A stretch of DNA of 64,000 nt from Oscillospiraceae bacterium (lineage in GTDB: Bacteria; Bacillota; Clostridia; Oscillospirales; CAG-272). The notes beneath the pieces were generated by a model, which did no database searches, was not told the origin of the DNA, and worked only from the letters and a program-made list of their open reading frames with translations. Positions 29,917 to 38,965 of the stretch are shown here, piece by piece. A program made the translations under genes and the position numbers. The stretch is taken from positions 51,495-115,494 of the forward strand of contig SVUA01000003.1 of assembly GCA_015063485.1 (NCBI GenBank), given 5' to 3'. The first letter of the stretch is position 1; every line of letters starts with the position of its first letter.

Positions 29917-30309
29917 TTACACAATTGCTGATACCTCTGAAATGCCGACATCCCAAGTAAGTGTTTTTTTGTAATACATGAGTTCATAACATTTTCCTGG
30001 ATAAATGATATGATGAATCGTATTTGATGACATTAACATAGAGAATCGCACACAAAATGTAATTTCTGTTGGTTTAGTAATATTGATAGAGCGAGCTGTT
30101 TCTCGGTCAATTTTTGCCAATTCTTTACCTGTTTTAGCGTCGCATACAATAGCATATTTAGCACTTCTATCTTTGGAAGTGAATTTTAGCATTGTTGGAG
30201 TAGTTGCGGTGTTAGTATTAACTCCTTTGATTGGATAACCACAGTTGGGACAAGCACTCGCTTGATTTGAAACTTGTTTTCCACATTCTGGACACTTAAT
30301 AAGAGCCAT
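29917..30309 (-). CDS. Zinc-ribbon domain protein
   Basis: CPECGKQVSNQASACPNCGYP. Confidence 0.8.
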   Translation of the reverse strand: MALIKCPECGKQVSNQASACPNCGYPIKGVNTNTATTPTMLKFTSKDRSAKYAIVCDAKTGKELAKIDRETARSINITKPTEITFCVRFSMLMSSNTIHHIIYPGKCYELMYYKKTLTWDVGISEVSAIV

Positions 30310-30480
30310 AATTACATCCTTCCTAAAGCAAAATATTGTATTGCTTTTAATTCAAAACATAGTTTTTCAGTTCGCTTTATTATACAATGAAAATGGAATA
30401 ATTACAAGAGTTTTTGCTAATAAATCAAATCTTTTTTGTTTATTCTTAATTTTGATTATTCATAATCCACCATACTCTTT

Positions 30481-30915
30481 TCAATCTTGCATTGCACGGC
30501 GAATGTTAACATCTTCCATATCATTAAAAACTTGATATAATCTATCAAACAAAGCATCTATTTCTTCTTTGTTACATCCATTAAACCCAAGAGCTTCATA
30601 GTCATAACATTGTGCCATTTTTTGCAAAGCAGAAATGACTCTATACAATGCTAAATCCATATCGTAAGAGTCTAAGTATACGCCTCTAATGTTCTGATAT
30701 CTTTCGACGATTGAAGCATATCGCTCGATATACATTTTTACATCTGAAACCGAATTTACATCTTGCCACTGCAACCGAACATTTTCGCAATCTCGCTTCC
30801 ATTGTCTTTTCATATCTTTGTCATTGCCCCAACAACTGTCAAGTTTGTGTTTTACATTATATTTATCGTTAAATTCAGTTAATTTTTCTTTGATATAACT
30901 TTTTATATCATTCAT
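30481..30915 (-). CDS. Hypothetical protein in guaA-adjacent island
   Basis: 144-aa ORF, island context; no recognised family. Confidence 0.55.
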   Translation of the reverse strand: MNDIKSYIKEKLTEFNDKYNVKHKLDSCWGNDKDMKRQWKRDCENVRLQWQDVNSVSDVKMYIERYASIVERYQNIRGVYLDSYDMDLALYRVISALQKMAQCYDYEALGFNGCNKEEIDALFDRLYQVFNDMEDVNIRRAMQD

Positions 30916-30933
30916 AGAAAACCCTCTTAATAT

Positions 30934-31422
30934 TTATTTCATATAATCGGCGCAAGCCTTTTCAAGCAGAAGAAAATCGTTGCAGCGCTTGGCGAGAGAT
31001 GAAGCATCGCCCTCCTTGATTTTAATCTTATAAACGTTCTGCGCGTTCTTCCAAATCTTCTCTTGGATTGACTTGATATAACGGTACTCGGCGAGAAGCA
31101 AAGCGCGGTAGTGCGGATCACGCTCACTTCTGATATCAACGTACTTGGTTTCGCTCAGCGGCACCGGGAACATATTGTTCAGATTGATAACGGCATAGTC
31201 CTTGATCTTAATAAAATCAAGTCCTTCCTTCATAAGCTTGTGCTTGTCCTTAAACGAGGAAAGCGGCGCGAAGTAATCAAAACCGTTGATTCGCAAAACG
31301 ATACCGATATATTTTCTCTCGTTCTTCTGCCCGGACTTCTTGTTCTGAAATAGATGCGGAGCATATGCTGAGAGATATGTAATATAGTTTGCGTTAATCT
31401 CGTAAAGCTTAAGGTTGTCCAT
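30934..31422 (-). CDS. Type III toxin-antitoxin system ToxN/AbiQ-like endoribonuclease toxin
   Basis: LKLYEINANYITYLSAYAPHLFQN...RKYIGIVLRINGFDYFAPLSS...VINLNNMFPVP...YRALLLAEYRYIK; GGAGGACTCA-ATG start, shorter than the ORF-track start. Confidence 0.85.
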   Translation of the reverse strand: MDNLKLYEINANYITYLSAYAPHLFQNKKSGQKNERKYIGIVLRINGFDYFAPLSSFKDKHKLMKEGLDFIKIKDYAVINLNNMFPVPLSETKYVDIRSERDPHYRALLLAEYRYIKSIQEKIWKNAQNVYKIKIKEGDASSLAKRCNDFLLLEKACADYMK

Positions 31423-31443
31423 TGAGTCCTCCAAAATAGCAAA

Positions 31444-31468
31444 TGAGGGCAAGTGTGCCTTGCCCTCA
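31444..31468 (-). terminator. Attenuator hairpin between antitoxin RNA and toxin
   Basis: TGAGGGCAAG-GCACA-CTTGCCCTCA perfect 10-bp stem followed by TTTGCTATTTT on the minus strand. Confidence 0.85.
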
Positions 31469-31578
31469 TCACATAACTTTCGCATTCTGAGTAGCGAAAC
31501 ACTCACTTGTAACTTTCTTGAAAGAACCAAGAGAAGTTCGCTTAGTAAGTTTCTCATTTAGGGCTGAGATACACCCAC
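31444..31578 (-). ncRNA. Putative type III antitoxin RNA (ToxI-like), two 36-nt degenerate repeats plus a partial third
   Basis: Minus strand GAAA(C/G)TTA recurs at 31553, 31517 and 31481, exactly 36 nt apart, between promoter and attenuator. Confidence 0.75.
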
Positions 31579-31584
31579 ACTTAT

Positions 31585-31613
31585 ATTATAACCTTTTTAT
31601 GCTGTTTTGTCAA
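31585..31613 (-). promoter_or_regulatory. Consensus sigma-A promoter for the toxin-antitoxin operon
   Basis: TTGACA-17 nt-TATAAT on the minus strand. Confidence 0.88.
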
Positions 31614-31762
31614 CACAAAATGGATATTTTCAATAAATCAACGACAAAAATTTTCACATTCCTGCCGTTGTTTATTATTCTCTTTGGTATCAGAACGGTA
31701 TCAAAAATCCGTTTGAAGTGCCGAAAATCCTTGATATATAAGGCTTTTTAGACTTCTGTTTA

Positions 31763-32767
31763 TTATTCCCACTCGATAGTACCAACGGGCTTCGGCGTAA
31801 GATCATAAAGAACTCTATTTATACCCTCAACCTCGGCGGTGATGCGCGCGGTGATCTTATGGAGCACAGCGTAAGGGATCTCCTCGATAGTTGCGCTCAT
31901 TGCGTCCTTGGTATTTACGGCACGGATTATTGCGGGCCAACCCTCATATCTGCTCTCGTCCTTAACACCAACGCTCTTTACGTCGGGAACAACTACGAAA
32001 TACTGCCATACTTTCTCTGCAAGACCATTCTTATCGAACTCATCGCGCAAAATAGCATCAGCCTCACGAAGAGCATGAAGTCTGTCTCTCGTGATAGCGC
32101 CAAGGCAACGAACGCCAAGTCCGGGTCCCGGGAACGGCTGACGGTATACCATTGCGTGAGGAAGTCCGAGAGCCTCACCTACAACTCTTACCTCGTCCTT
32201 AAAGAGAAGCTTAACAGGTTCAACAAGTCCATCGAACTTAAGGTCCTCGGGAAGTCCGCCGACGTTGTGGTGCGACTTTACAGCCTTTTTACCCTCTGCC
32301 TGCTTAATGCTCTCGAGTATATCGGGATAAATAGTTCCCTGCGCGAGATATGCAACTCCGTCAAGCTTTCTTGCTTCGTCCGCGAATACATTTATAAATT
32401 CCGCACCGATTATCTTTCTCTTCTTTTCGGGGTCTGAAACACCTGCGAGAAGATCGAGGAAGCGGTCAGTAGCATCTACGTACACGAGGTTCGCGTCAAG
32501 CTGATTCGTGAAAAGCTCAACGACGTTTTCGGACTCATTTTTACGCATAAGACCGTGGTTTACGTGAACGCACACAAGTTGTTTGCCGATAGCCTTAATA
32601 AGAAGTGCGGCAACGACGGAAGAATCCACTCCACCTGAAAGGGCGAGAAGGACCTTTTTGTCACCTACCTGCTCACGAACCTCGCGGATCTGTTCCTCAA
32701 TAAACTTATCGGCGAGCTCCTTGGTTGTAATACGTTCCATTGTTTCGGGGCGCTTGTTGTTATCCAT
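31763..32767 (-). CDS. guaA: GMP synthase ATP-pyrophosphatase subunit (no N-terminal glutaminase domain)
   Basis: LALSGGVDSSVVAALL PP-loop, AQGTIYPDILES, QPFPGPGLGVRCLG, KPVGTIEWE C-terminus; 334 aa. Confidence 0.92.
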   Translation of the reverse strand: MDNNKRPETMERITTKELADKFIEEQIREVREQVGDKKVLLALSGGVDSSVVAALLIKAIGKQLVCVHVNHGLMRKNESENVVELFTNQLDANLVYVDATDRFLDLLAGVSDPEKKRKIIGAEFINVFADEARKLDGVAYLAQGTIYPDILESIKQAEGKKAVKSHHNVGGLPEDLKFDGLVEPVKLLFKDEVRVVGEALGLPHAMVYRQPFPGPGLGVRCLGAITRDRLHALREADAILRDEFDKNGLAEKVWQYFVVVPDVKSVGVKDESRYEGWPAIIRAVNTKDAMSATIEEIPYAVLHKITARITAEVEGINRVLYDLTPKPVGTIEWE

Positions 32768-32958
32768 TTATTTATCCTCCGTTTTTATAGATCAAAAAAG
32801 AAAACTTTTTCACATTATATATTTTAGCACATTACGAAAAAAGTAGCAATATTTTTTTGAAAAATTTTTTATCATTATTCCGATTTTTCCGTATTGAACA
32901 AAAAACATTTTCAAAAAACCTCTCAATTTTCGCAAATTGAGAGGTTTTTTGGACAAAA

Positions 32959-33783
32959 TTATATATTCTTTTGTGCGGGATAAGCGCGATAAAGGTGGAC
33001 GATATTAAGGTCCTCGTCCATATCGAGTCCGTGAGAGCCGCACTTTGCGCCGGGTTCTTTGTTGTCAAGTTCATGACAACCGTGGTCCATAGCAAATCCA
33101 ACGAGGGTATCGTGACCCTTCCAATGCTTCTTAACGAGGTGACAAAGAGCCGAAAACTCATGCGCGTTCGAGCGAAGCTCCGCGAGAGCCTCGATGCTTT
33201 CAGGTCCGTACTTGTGCATACGAGCGTCATAGTTTCCGTTATAAACGCAAACCACGTCGTATTTATCCTCAAGCAATACCTCCGCCGCCTTTGCGTTGAT
33301 CTCGTCTATCGTATCGTAAATGAAGTAATCCATTTCGCGCTCAAGATATATTTTTGACATACTGCACTCGGTCTGCGCGATTATAACGGGCTTCTTTCCG
33401 GCGCGGATAAGCGCGTCAAAAAGCGTATCGATCTTTATTACGGGCTTTTCATATCTTCGGATACCGTGTACCTCGGGCTGTGCGCCCGTATACATAGTGC
33501 CAAAGCAAACGGGAGTGACCGAGGGCATAACAGTGCAGAAAGGAAGAGCCAGCTCTGTTTTGCTCGTTGCGACGTCGAGGAGCTGAGGGTATTTCTCATA
33601 TACCCACTGCGCGATAGCATCGGGGTTATACATAAGTATTCTATCCGCCTTTTTTCCTCCGAAAGCTTTGTCAACGTATTCGCAAAGCTCAGGTGAAGCA
33701 GGAGCGGCTTTTTCAGGCGCATCGATACCGATAGCATAAGCGAGAGCCGCGCAAAGTGTGTCCAAGGATTTTTCGTTTGTCAT
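32959..33783 (-). CDS. Alkaline phosphatase superfamily/type I phosphodiesterase-like protein
   Basis: VMPSVTPVCFGTMYTGAQPEVHGI, DHGCHE. Confidence 0.7.
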   Translation of the reverse strand: MTNEKSLDTLCAALAYAIGIDAPEKAAPASPELCEYVDKAFGGKKADRILMYNPDAIAQWVYEKYPQLLDVATSKTELALPFCTVMPSVTPVCFGTMYTGAQPEVHGIRRYEKPVIKIDTLFDALIRAGKKPVIIAQTECSMSKIYLEREMDYFIYDTIDEINAKAAEVLLEDKYDVVCVYNGNYDARMHKYGPESIEALAELRSNAHEFSALCHLVKKHWKGHDTLVGFAMDHGCHELDNKEPGAKCGSHGLDMDEDLNIVHLYRAYPAQKNI

Positions 33784-33924
33784 TTTTTCAGATTCCTTTC
33801 AAAATATATTTGTTAAGTATTCTTACTTATACATTTTAACACATTTCGAGAAAAAATCAATAATTTTTCGAATTTTTATACGTTATTTGTTATATTAAAA
33901 ATCGATTTGCAGAAGTATTATAAA

Positions 33925-34160
33925 AGTTGCGGTTTGTCGGGGAGCAGTTTGTTCGCACCCCCATTAGCCTTCTCCAGCGGAGAAGGTGGATTTTGCGAAG
34001 CAAAAGACGGATGAGGAGATCACCATTTAGGTTTTTCAAGACGTGTTCTCCTCATCAGTCGCTATCGCGACAGCTTCTCCGCTGGAGAAGCCTCGGTTTA
34101 AACCGTTTCCTTCGTGCGTAGCCATTTTGTCAAATCAAACCCACCGACAAATCAAAATTT
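33925..34160. repeat. Dispersed intergenic element, copy 6, with nested palindromic arms
   Basis: Ends AGTTGCGGTTTGTCGG / CCACCGACAAATCAAAATTT; internal AGCCTTCTCCAGCGGAGAAG / CTTCTCCGCTGGAGAAGCCT. Confidence 0.75.
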
Positions 34161-34191
34161 GAAAATTTCAACATATTATGTAATCCGACGG

Positions 34192-35625
34192 TCAAATATC
34201 TATCTTCGCAAGTCCCGCTTCCGACGTTTCCTTGTAGGAAACAGAGAGGTCACGTCCCGTTTCCTTCATTGCCTTCATTACCTTGTCAAAGGATATCTTT
34301 CGGCTATCCCACAAAAAACTTGCAAGGCTAACGGCGTTTATAGCTCTCATAGCCGCTACCGCGTTTCGCTCGATACAAGGTATCTGAACGAGTCCGCAGA
34401 TAGGGTCGCAGGTAAGTCCGAGATGATGCTCGATAGCTATCTCCGCCGCGTATTCTATTTTATCTATACTCAATTCAAACAATTCGCCAAGAGCAGCCGC
34501 CGCCATAGCGCACGCGCTTCCTATCTCCGCCTGACAGCCGCATTCCGCGCCCGATATCGACGCGTTCGTTTTTATCAATGCGCCTATAACGCCCGCCGTT
34601 TCAAGCGCGCGGATTATCTCATTGTCGCTGTATCCGTTCTTCTGCTGTTGATAGTATAACACAGCGGGTAAAACGCCCGACGCTCCGCACGTAGGAGCTG
34701 TTACGATAGTCTCGCCCTGCGCATTCTGCTCACTCACGGCATACGCGTACGCGCAAACCATTCTGTTTTCTCTCGTCTGCGCCGACTCGTCTATATGCTG
34801 ACTGTTAAAGAGAGCCTTGGCCTTCTTTTTGACGTCAAGTCCTCCGGGAAGTACACCCTCGTCCGCAAGTCCCTTTTGTATAGACGTTTTCATTGCGTTC
34901 CATACCGTATGCATATATCCGCGAAAATCGGGAGCTTCGTTTCTCTCTGCGTATTGCCAAATTCTTATATTCTGCTCTTTGCAATACTCTGAAATATCGG
35001 AAAATGTACTTAATGCAAAAACGCGTTCTTCCTTTTTTACTTCGTCGTTGGCGAAAGCAATACTACCGCCGCCAACACTCTTAACACACGCCTTATCTAT
35101 CTCCCTGCCGTCCTTATATGCAAACAGACGCATAGTGTTCGGGTGAGGAATATCGGTCTCAAAATAATCAAGCTCAACGTCGCAAGGAATAGGCGCGAGA
35201 GTCTTTTTCACGACCGCATCCGTGCCGTGTCCCCTTCCCGTCTTTGCAAGCGAGCCGTAGAGTATTACCTTAAAGCGATCCGCCTGAGCGTTTCTCTGCT
35301 TGAATATGATACACGCGCGTTCAGGACCTATCGTGTGAGAGCTTGACGGTCCTCTGCCTATCTTGTAAAGCTCTGTTATCGATGCCATTCCGTCCACCGA
35401 CGTTTCGTGACGAACCTCAGAAGGCTCGGAAACGAGCAGTTCCTCTACCGCAACGTTAAGTATGCGCGCCGTCATTATCAAATTTTTAGCTGACGGCTGT
35501 GATAGTCCCGTCTCCCACTTGGATATTGCTCTGTCACTTATACCAAGATATTCGGCAAGCACCTTTTGCGATATTCCCTTTTTAGTTCTGACCTCTTTTA
35601 GCTTTTCACCCTGAAAATCTCTCAT
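34192..35625 (-). CDS. L-serine dehydratase (Fe-S) with N-terminal XRE-type HTH domain
   Basis: N-term LKEVRTKKGISQKVLAEYLGISDRAISKWETGLSQPS; then ITELYKIGRGPSSSHTIGP and APTCGASGVLPAVLYY, GLTCDPICGLVQIPCIERNA. Confidence 0.92.
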   Translation of the reverse strand: MRDFQGEKLKEVRTKKGISQKVLAEYLGISDRAISKWETGLSQPSAKNLIMTARILNVAVEELLVSEPSEVRHETSVDGMASITELYKIGRGPSSSHTIGPERACIIFKQRNAQADRFKVILYGSLAKTGRGHGTDAVVKKTLAPIPCDVELDYFETDIPHPNTMRLFAYKDGREIDKACVKSVGGGSIAFANDEVKKEERVFALSTFSDISEYCKEQNIRIWQYAERNEAPDFRGYMHTVWNAMKTSIQKGLADEGVLPGGLDVKKKAKALFNSQHIDESAQTRENRMVCAYAYAVSEQNAQGETIVTAPTCGASGVLPAVLYYQQQKNGYSDNEIIRALETAGVIGALIKTNASISGAECGCQAEIGSACAMAAAALGELFELSIDKIEYAAEIAIEHHLGLTCDPICGLVQIPCIERNAVAAMRAINAVSLASFLWDSRKISFDKVMKAMKETGRDLSVSYKETSEAGLAKIDI

Positions 35626-35731
35626 GACATACCTCTTTATGTAACGAATTTACTTAATTATACATAAAAAATATCCAACTATAAAGGCTTTTTGATTTAT
35701 TTGTTGTTGCCAATATCAACCGTGAGTTGAT

Positions 35732-36211
35732 TTATTTATGATACCTTGTTCCCTTTCGAATGTTAAATGCTCTGTAAACGCCCTCAAGGAGCAAAACGCG
35801 CATAAGCTGATGCGGAAAGGTCATTTTCGATACCGAGAGACGCATATACGCGCTTCTTTTAACGCTATCGGCAAGTCCAAACGAGCTTCCGATAATGAAA
35901 ACTATCTCCCCCGCTGTCTGCTCTATCTTGCCGATCCTCTCGGCAAGTTCCTCGGACGAGAGCTGATTTCCTTCAACACACATAGCTATCCTGTACGCGC
36001 GCGGAGAAATGCTTTTTTCTATCTGCAACGCCTCGCGCTCAAGAGCCTTTTGTATCTCGGTGTCCGACGGGTCGTCGGGGAGCTTTTCTTCCTTTAGCTG
36101 TACCGTCTCAAAACGGCAAAAGGCAGAAAGCCTTTTTTCATATTCAGCAGCGGCATCGCGCAGATAGCTCTCTTTAAGATTTCCTATAACGATAAATTTT
36201 ACGTTAAGCAT
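35732..36211 (-). CDS. rlmH: 23S rRNA (pseudouridine1915-N3)-methyltransferase
   Basis: KESYLRDAAAEYEKRLSAFC, FIIGSSFGLADSVK, HQLMRVLLLEGVYRAFNI. Confidence 0.93.
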   Translation of the reverse strand: MLNVKFIVIGNLKESYLRDAAAEYEKRLSAFCRFETVQLKEEKLPDDPSDTEIQKALEREALQIEKSISPRAYRIAMCVEGNQLSSEELAERIGKIEQTAGEIVFIIGSSFGLADSVKRSAYMRLSVSKMTFPHQLMRVLLLEGVYRAFNIRKGTRYHK

Positions 36212-37012
36212 TTATATGTCCTCCGAAAAGCATAGCTCTGTCGGTTCGTCCGCAGAAGCGACCGCCACGGTAACACGCGTGTCCGAAATGGCGCACTCGG
36301 CTTCGTCAAGAGCAAGATGCGGCTCGTTGTTCTCTTCGCTGAGGTGAGCGAGAAGAAACGCGCGCGTTCCGCTCTGCGCCAAGGACGCGGCAAAAGCCGC
36401 GCTGTCGGGATTTGATAGATGTCCTCGGTTCGATCTTATTCTCAATTTTAGATCGTACGGATAAGGACCTTCCATAAGCATTATGGGGTCGTGATTCGAT
36501 TCAAGCACGACCGCCTCGCAGCCGCAAAGTCCCTCTCTGACCGAATCCGAAACGTAACCGATATCGGTAGCAAGTCCGATATAGTGAGTGCCGTCGCAGT
36601 CCTCAAAGCTTATCCTGTAACCCACGCTCATGCGGCTGTCGTGCGGCGTACGGAAGGACGACACGGTAAGCGCGCCGACCGTCTCCGTAAACATAGCGTC
36701 GTGTCTTACGAGATTTTCGTGTAACGGTCCGCGCGGCAATCTGTCAAAGCGTTCAGCAGACTTTGCCATTATATGTATGGATATTGAGTGCTTTTTAGAA
36801 AGTACCTCAAGAGCGGACACGTGATCGCTGTGCTCGTGCGTTATAAAGATCGCGCCGATATCCGAAAGCGCAACTCCGATATCCGAAAGTGCACGGCACA
36901 GCGAACGCGCGCTCTTTCCCGCATCTATAAGTATTGAGCTTCCGCAAGCGCTTATATATATCGAATTTCCGCCCGAGCCTGAATAAAGAGTTACTATCCT
37001 ACAATTTTTCAT
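36212..37012 (-). CDS. walJ: MBL-fold metallo-hydrolase, WalJ/YycJ-like
   Basis: LYSGSGGNSIYI, FITHEHSDHVSAL, ESNHD, NRGHLSN, LLAHLSEENN. Confidence 0.85.
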   Translation of the reverse strand: MKNCRIVTLYSGSGGNSIYISACGSSILIDAGKSARSLCRALSDIGVALSDIGAIFITHEHSDHVSALEVLSKKHSISIHIMAKSAERFDRLPRGPLHENLVRHDAMFTETVGALTVSSFRTPHDSRMSVGYRISFEDCDGTHYIGLATDIGYVSDSVREGLCGCEAVVLESNHDPIMLMEGPYPYDLKLRIRSNRGHLSNPDSAAFAASLAQSGTRAFLLAHLSEENNEPHLALDEAECAISDTRVTVAVASADEPTELCFSEDI

Positions 37013-37019
37013 ATCCGTA

Positions 37020-37445
37020 TCATGCTCCGAACAAGCCCTTAATTACGAAAAGATCAAACGCGTCAAACGCAAACGTAAAGAGAAACGCAAACGCGACGAT
37101 AAGCAGCCAACGCGATCTTTCCGAGCGTTTTTTAGCGTCCTCTATAAACTTCGTTTTTTCTTCCTCGCTCCATTCAAGCGGAAGCATCTCGCGCGTGATA
37201 CCATTTCGCGAAAAGCCACGGTTGTAAATAACGTAGCCTATCACCGAGGTAGCGGTTATCACGGCATATATTCCAAACACTATGTAAAACTCGGGACGCT
37301 GCATAAAGAAACGGTAAATGACGAGAACCGCTACCGTTACCACGATAAGCACCGCAATTTTAACCAACGCCTTTTTAGCCGCTTTTTTCCTTTGCTCAAG
37401 CGTCATATCGTCATTCTGCGGTGAATTTATTCTTCTTTCCGACAT
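37020..37445 (-). CDS. Hypothetical membrane protein
   Basis: Three hydrophobic segments; packed between walJ and galK. Confidence 0.65.
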   Translation of the reverse strand: MSERRINSPQNDDMTLEQRKKAAKKALVKIAVLIVVTVAVLVIYRFFMQRPEFYIVFGIYAVITATSVIGYVIYNRGFSRNGITREMLPLEWSEEEKTKFIEDAKKRSERSRWLLIVAFAFLFTFAFDAFDLFVIKGLFGA

Positions 37446-37461
37446 TTTTTCTCCTCGATAT

Positions 37462-38745
37462 TTAAGCAATACAGGTTGCTCCTACGGGACGTATGCGGAG
37501 AACGATACACTTTCCTTCCCCGAATACGCTGTCCATAAGCGCGCGGAAGCCCTCAACTTCACTCATAGGTACGAACGCCTGTATAGTTCCCGCAAATCCG
37601 CCGCCGTGAACACGCCAAGCGGCACTCTTGCCCGAAAGATATCCGTCCGCCAAGCAAAGAGCCAAAGACAATCCCTGCTCACGAAGATTTTTCGTTGTAT
37701 AAACGTTTTGCAGATAGCAGAACGAGGATCTGCCCGAAGCTATCACCTCGGAGAAAAACGCATCTATATCGCCTTCCATAAGCGCCGCCTTCTGCTTCGC
37801 GACTCTCTTGTTTTCATTAAAGAAGTGGAGCGCGCGGAGTATCGCTCTGTCTCCGAGCTTTTCGCGAAGAACGGGTATCTCACGCACAAGCTCATTCTCG
37901 TCAAGTTCACGAAGAACACTCTTGCCGAAATGAGCGGCTACCGCCTTCATTTCGGAGGGTACGGAAGCGTAATCATCGGTAAGATCGGCGTGGTTTCCGC
38001 CTGTGTTTACGATACAAAGATTGTATCCCTTTGCCGAGATATCAAGATCCACCTTTTCTATTTCGGGTTGCTTTGGGTCTGCAAAATCGATAGCTACGAT
38101 ACCGCCGACGGCGCACGCGACCTGATCCATAAGTCCGCAGGGCTTACCGAAAAATTCATTCTCGGCATACTGCGCAAGCTTTGCTATCTCAACGTTAGAT
38201 ACCTCTCCGTCGTTATATATGTAGTTGAGTATGTTTCCGACCATATCCTCAAACGCGGCAGAAGAGGAAAGACCGCTTCCTTTTAGCACGTTTGACGTGG
38301 TGTACGCGTCAAATCCGCCGATTTTCAAGCTCTCTTTAGCAAATCCCGCGCACATTCCCGCAATAATAGATTCTGATGTGCCGTATTTTTCTTTGACAGG
38401 AGTGTTGTAGACAGAAAAATCAACGACATCCTCGGGAAACCCCTCGCTCTTTATGCGAATAACGCTGTCCTCTCTCTTTGATGCAACAGCTATAATATCA
38501 AGGTCGATAGAAGCCGCTACGACACAACCGTGATTGTGGTCGGTGTGGTTGCCCGAAAGCTCACTTCTGCCCGCAACGCTATAAAGACCGACTTCTCTGT
38601 CCTCTCCGTAAAGTTTTGCAAATTCGTCGATAGCCTTTGTGTAGCGTTCCTTTTGGAAAGAGACCGCTCCCTCTCCGTAAACGTAAGCAAATTTTTCGTC
38701 AAGCGCTCCGCTTGCAATGTAGCCTTTCATCTGGATCGTGTTCAT
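37462..38745 (-). CDS. galK: Galactokinase
   Basis: GRSELSGNHTDHNHG, LKGSGLSSSAAFE, WRVHGGGFAGTIQAF. Confidence 0.92.
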   Translation of the reverse strand: MNTIQMKGYIASGALDEKFAYVYGEGAVSFQKERYTKAIDEFAKLYGEDREVGLYSVAGRSELSGNHTDHNHGCVVAASIDLDIIAVASKREDSVIRIKSEGFPEDVVDFSVYNTPVKEKYGTSESIIAGMCAGFAKESLKIGGFDAYTTSNVLKGSGLSSSAAFEDMVGNILNYIYNDGEVSNVEIAKLAQYAENEFFGKPCGLMDQVACAVGGIVAIDFADPKQPEIEKVDLDISAKGYNLCIVNTGGNHADLTDDYASVPSEMKAVAAHFGKSVLRELDENELVREIPVLREKLGDRAILRALHFFNENKRVAKQKAALMEGDIDAFFSEVIASGRSSFCYLQNVYTTKNLREQGLSLALCLADGYLSGKSAAWRVHGGGFAGTIQAFVPMSEVEGFRALMDSVFGEGKCIVLRIRPVGATCIA

Positions 38746-38965
38746 ATCTTTTATTCTCCTTTACGATTTATTTTTTAATTAAATATTCATAATAATTATA
38801 TCATCTGTGATTTATTTGAGCAAGAGGTTTATAATAAAATTATTTTATTTTTTACAAATGACGGCTTTTCTCTTGAAAAAATCATTAAAATGTTATATAA
38901 TTATTGTATTGGATAGCTTTTCTCTGCCAATTCTTGATTTTTTACAAAGAAACGAAAGGACGACG

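Noticed and set aside
31482-31553. CRISPR array possibility for the 36-nt repeats
   Set aside because: Only two diverged, directly abutting units with no spacers; context is a type III antitoxin.
31428-31557. N-terminal extension of the toxin ORF
   Set aside because: This stretch is the antitoxin repeats and attenuator; GGAGG and MDNLKLYE mark the real start at 31422.
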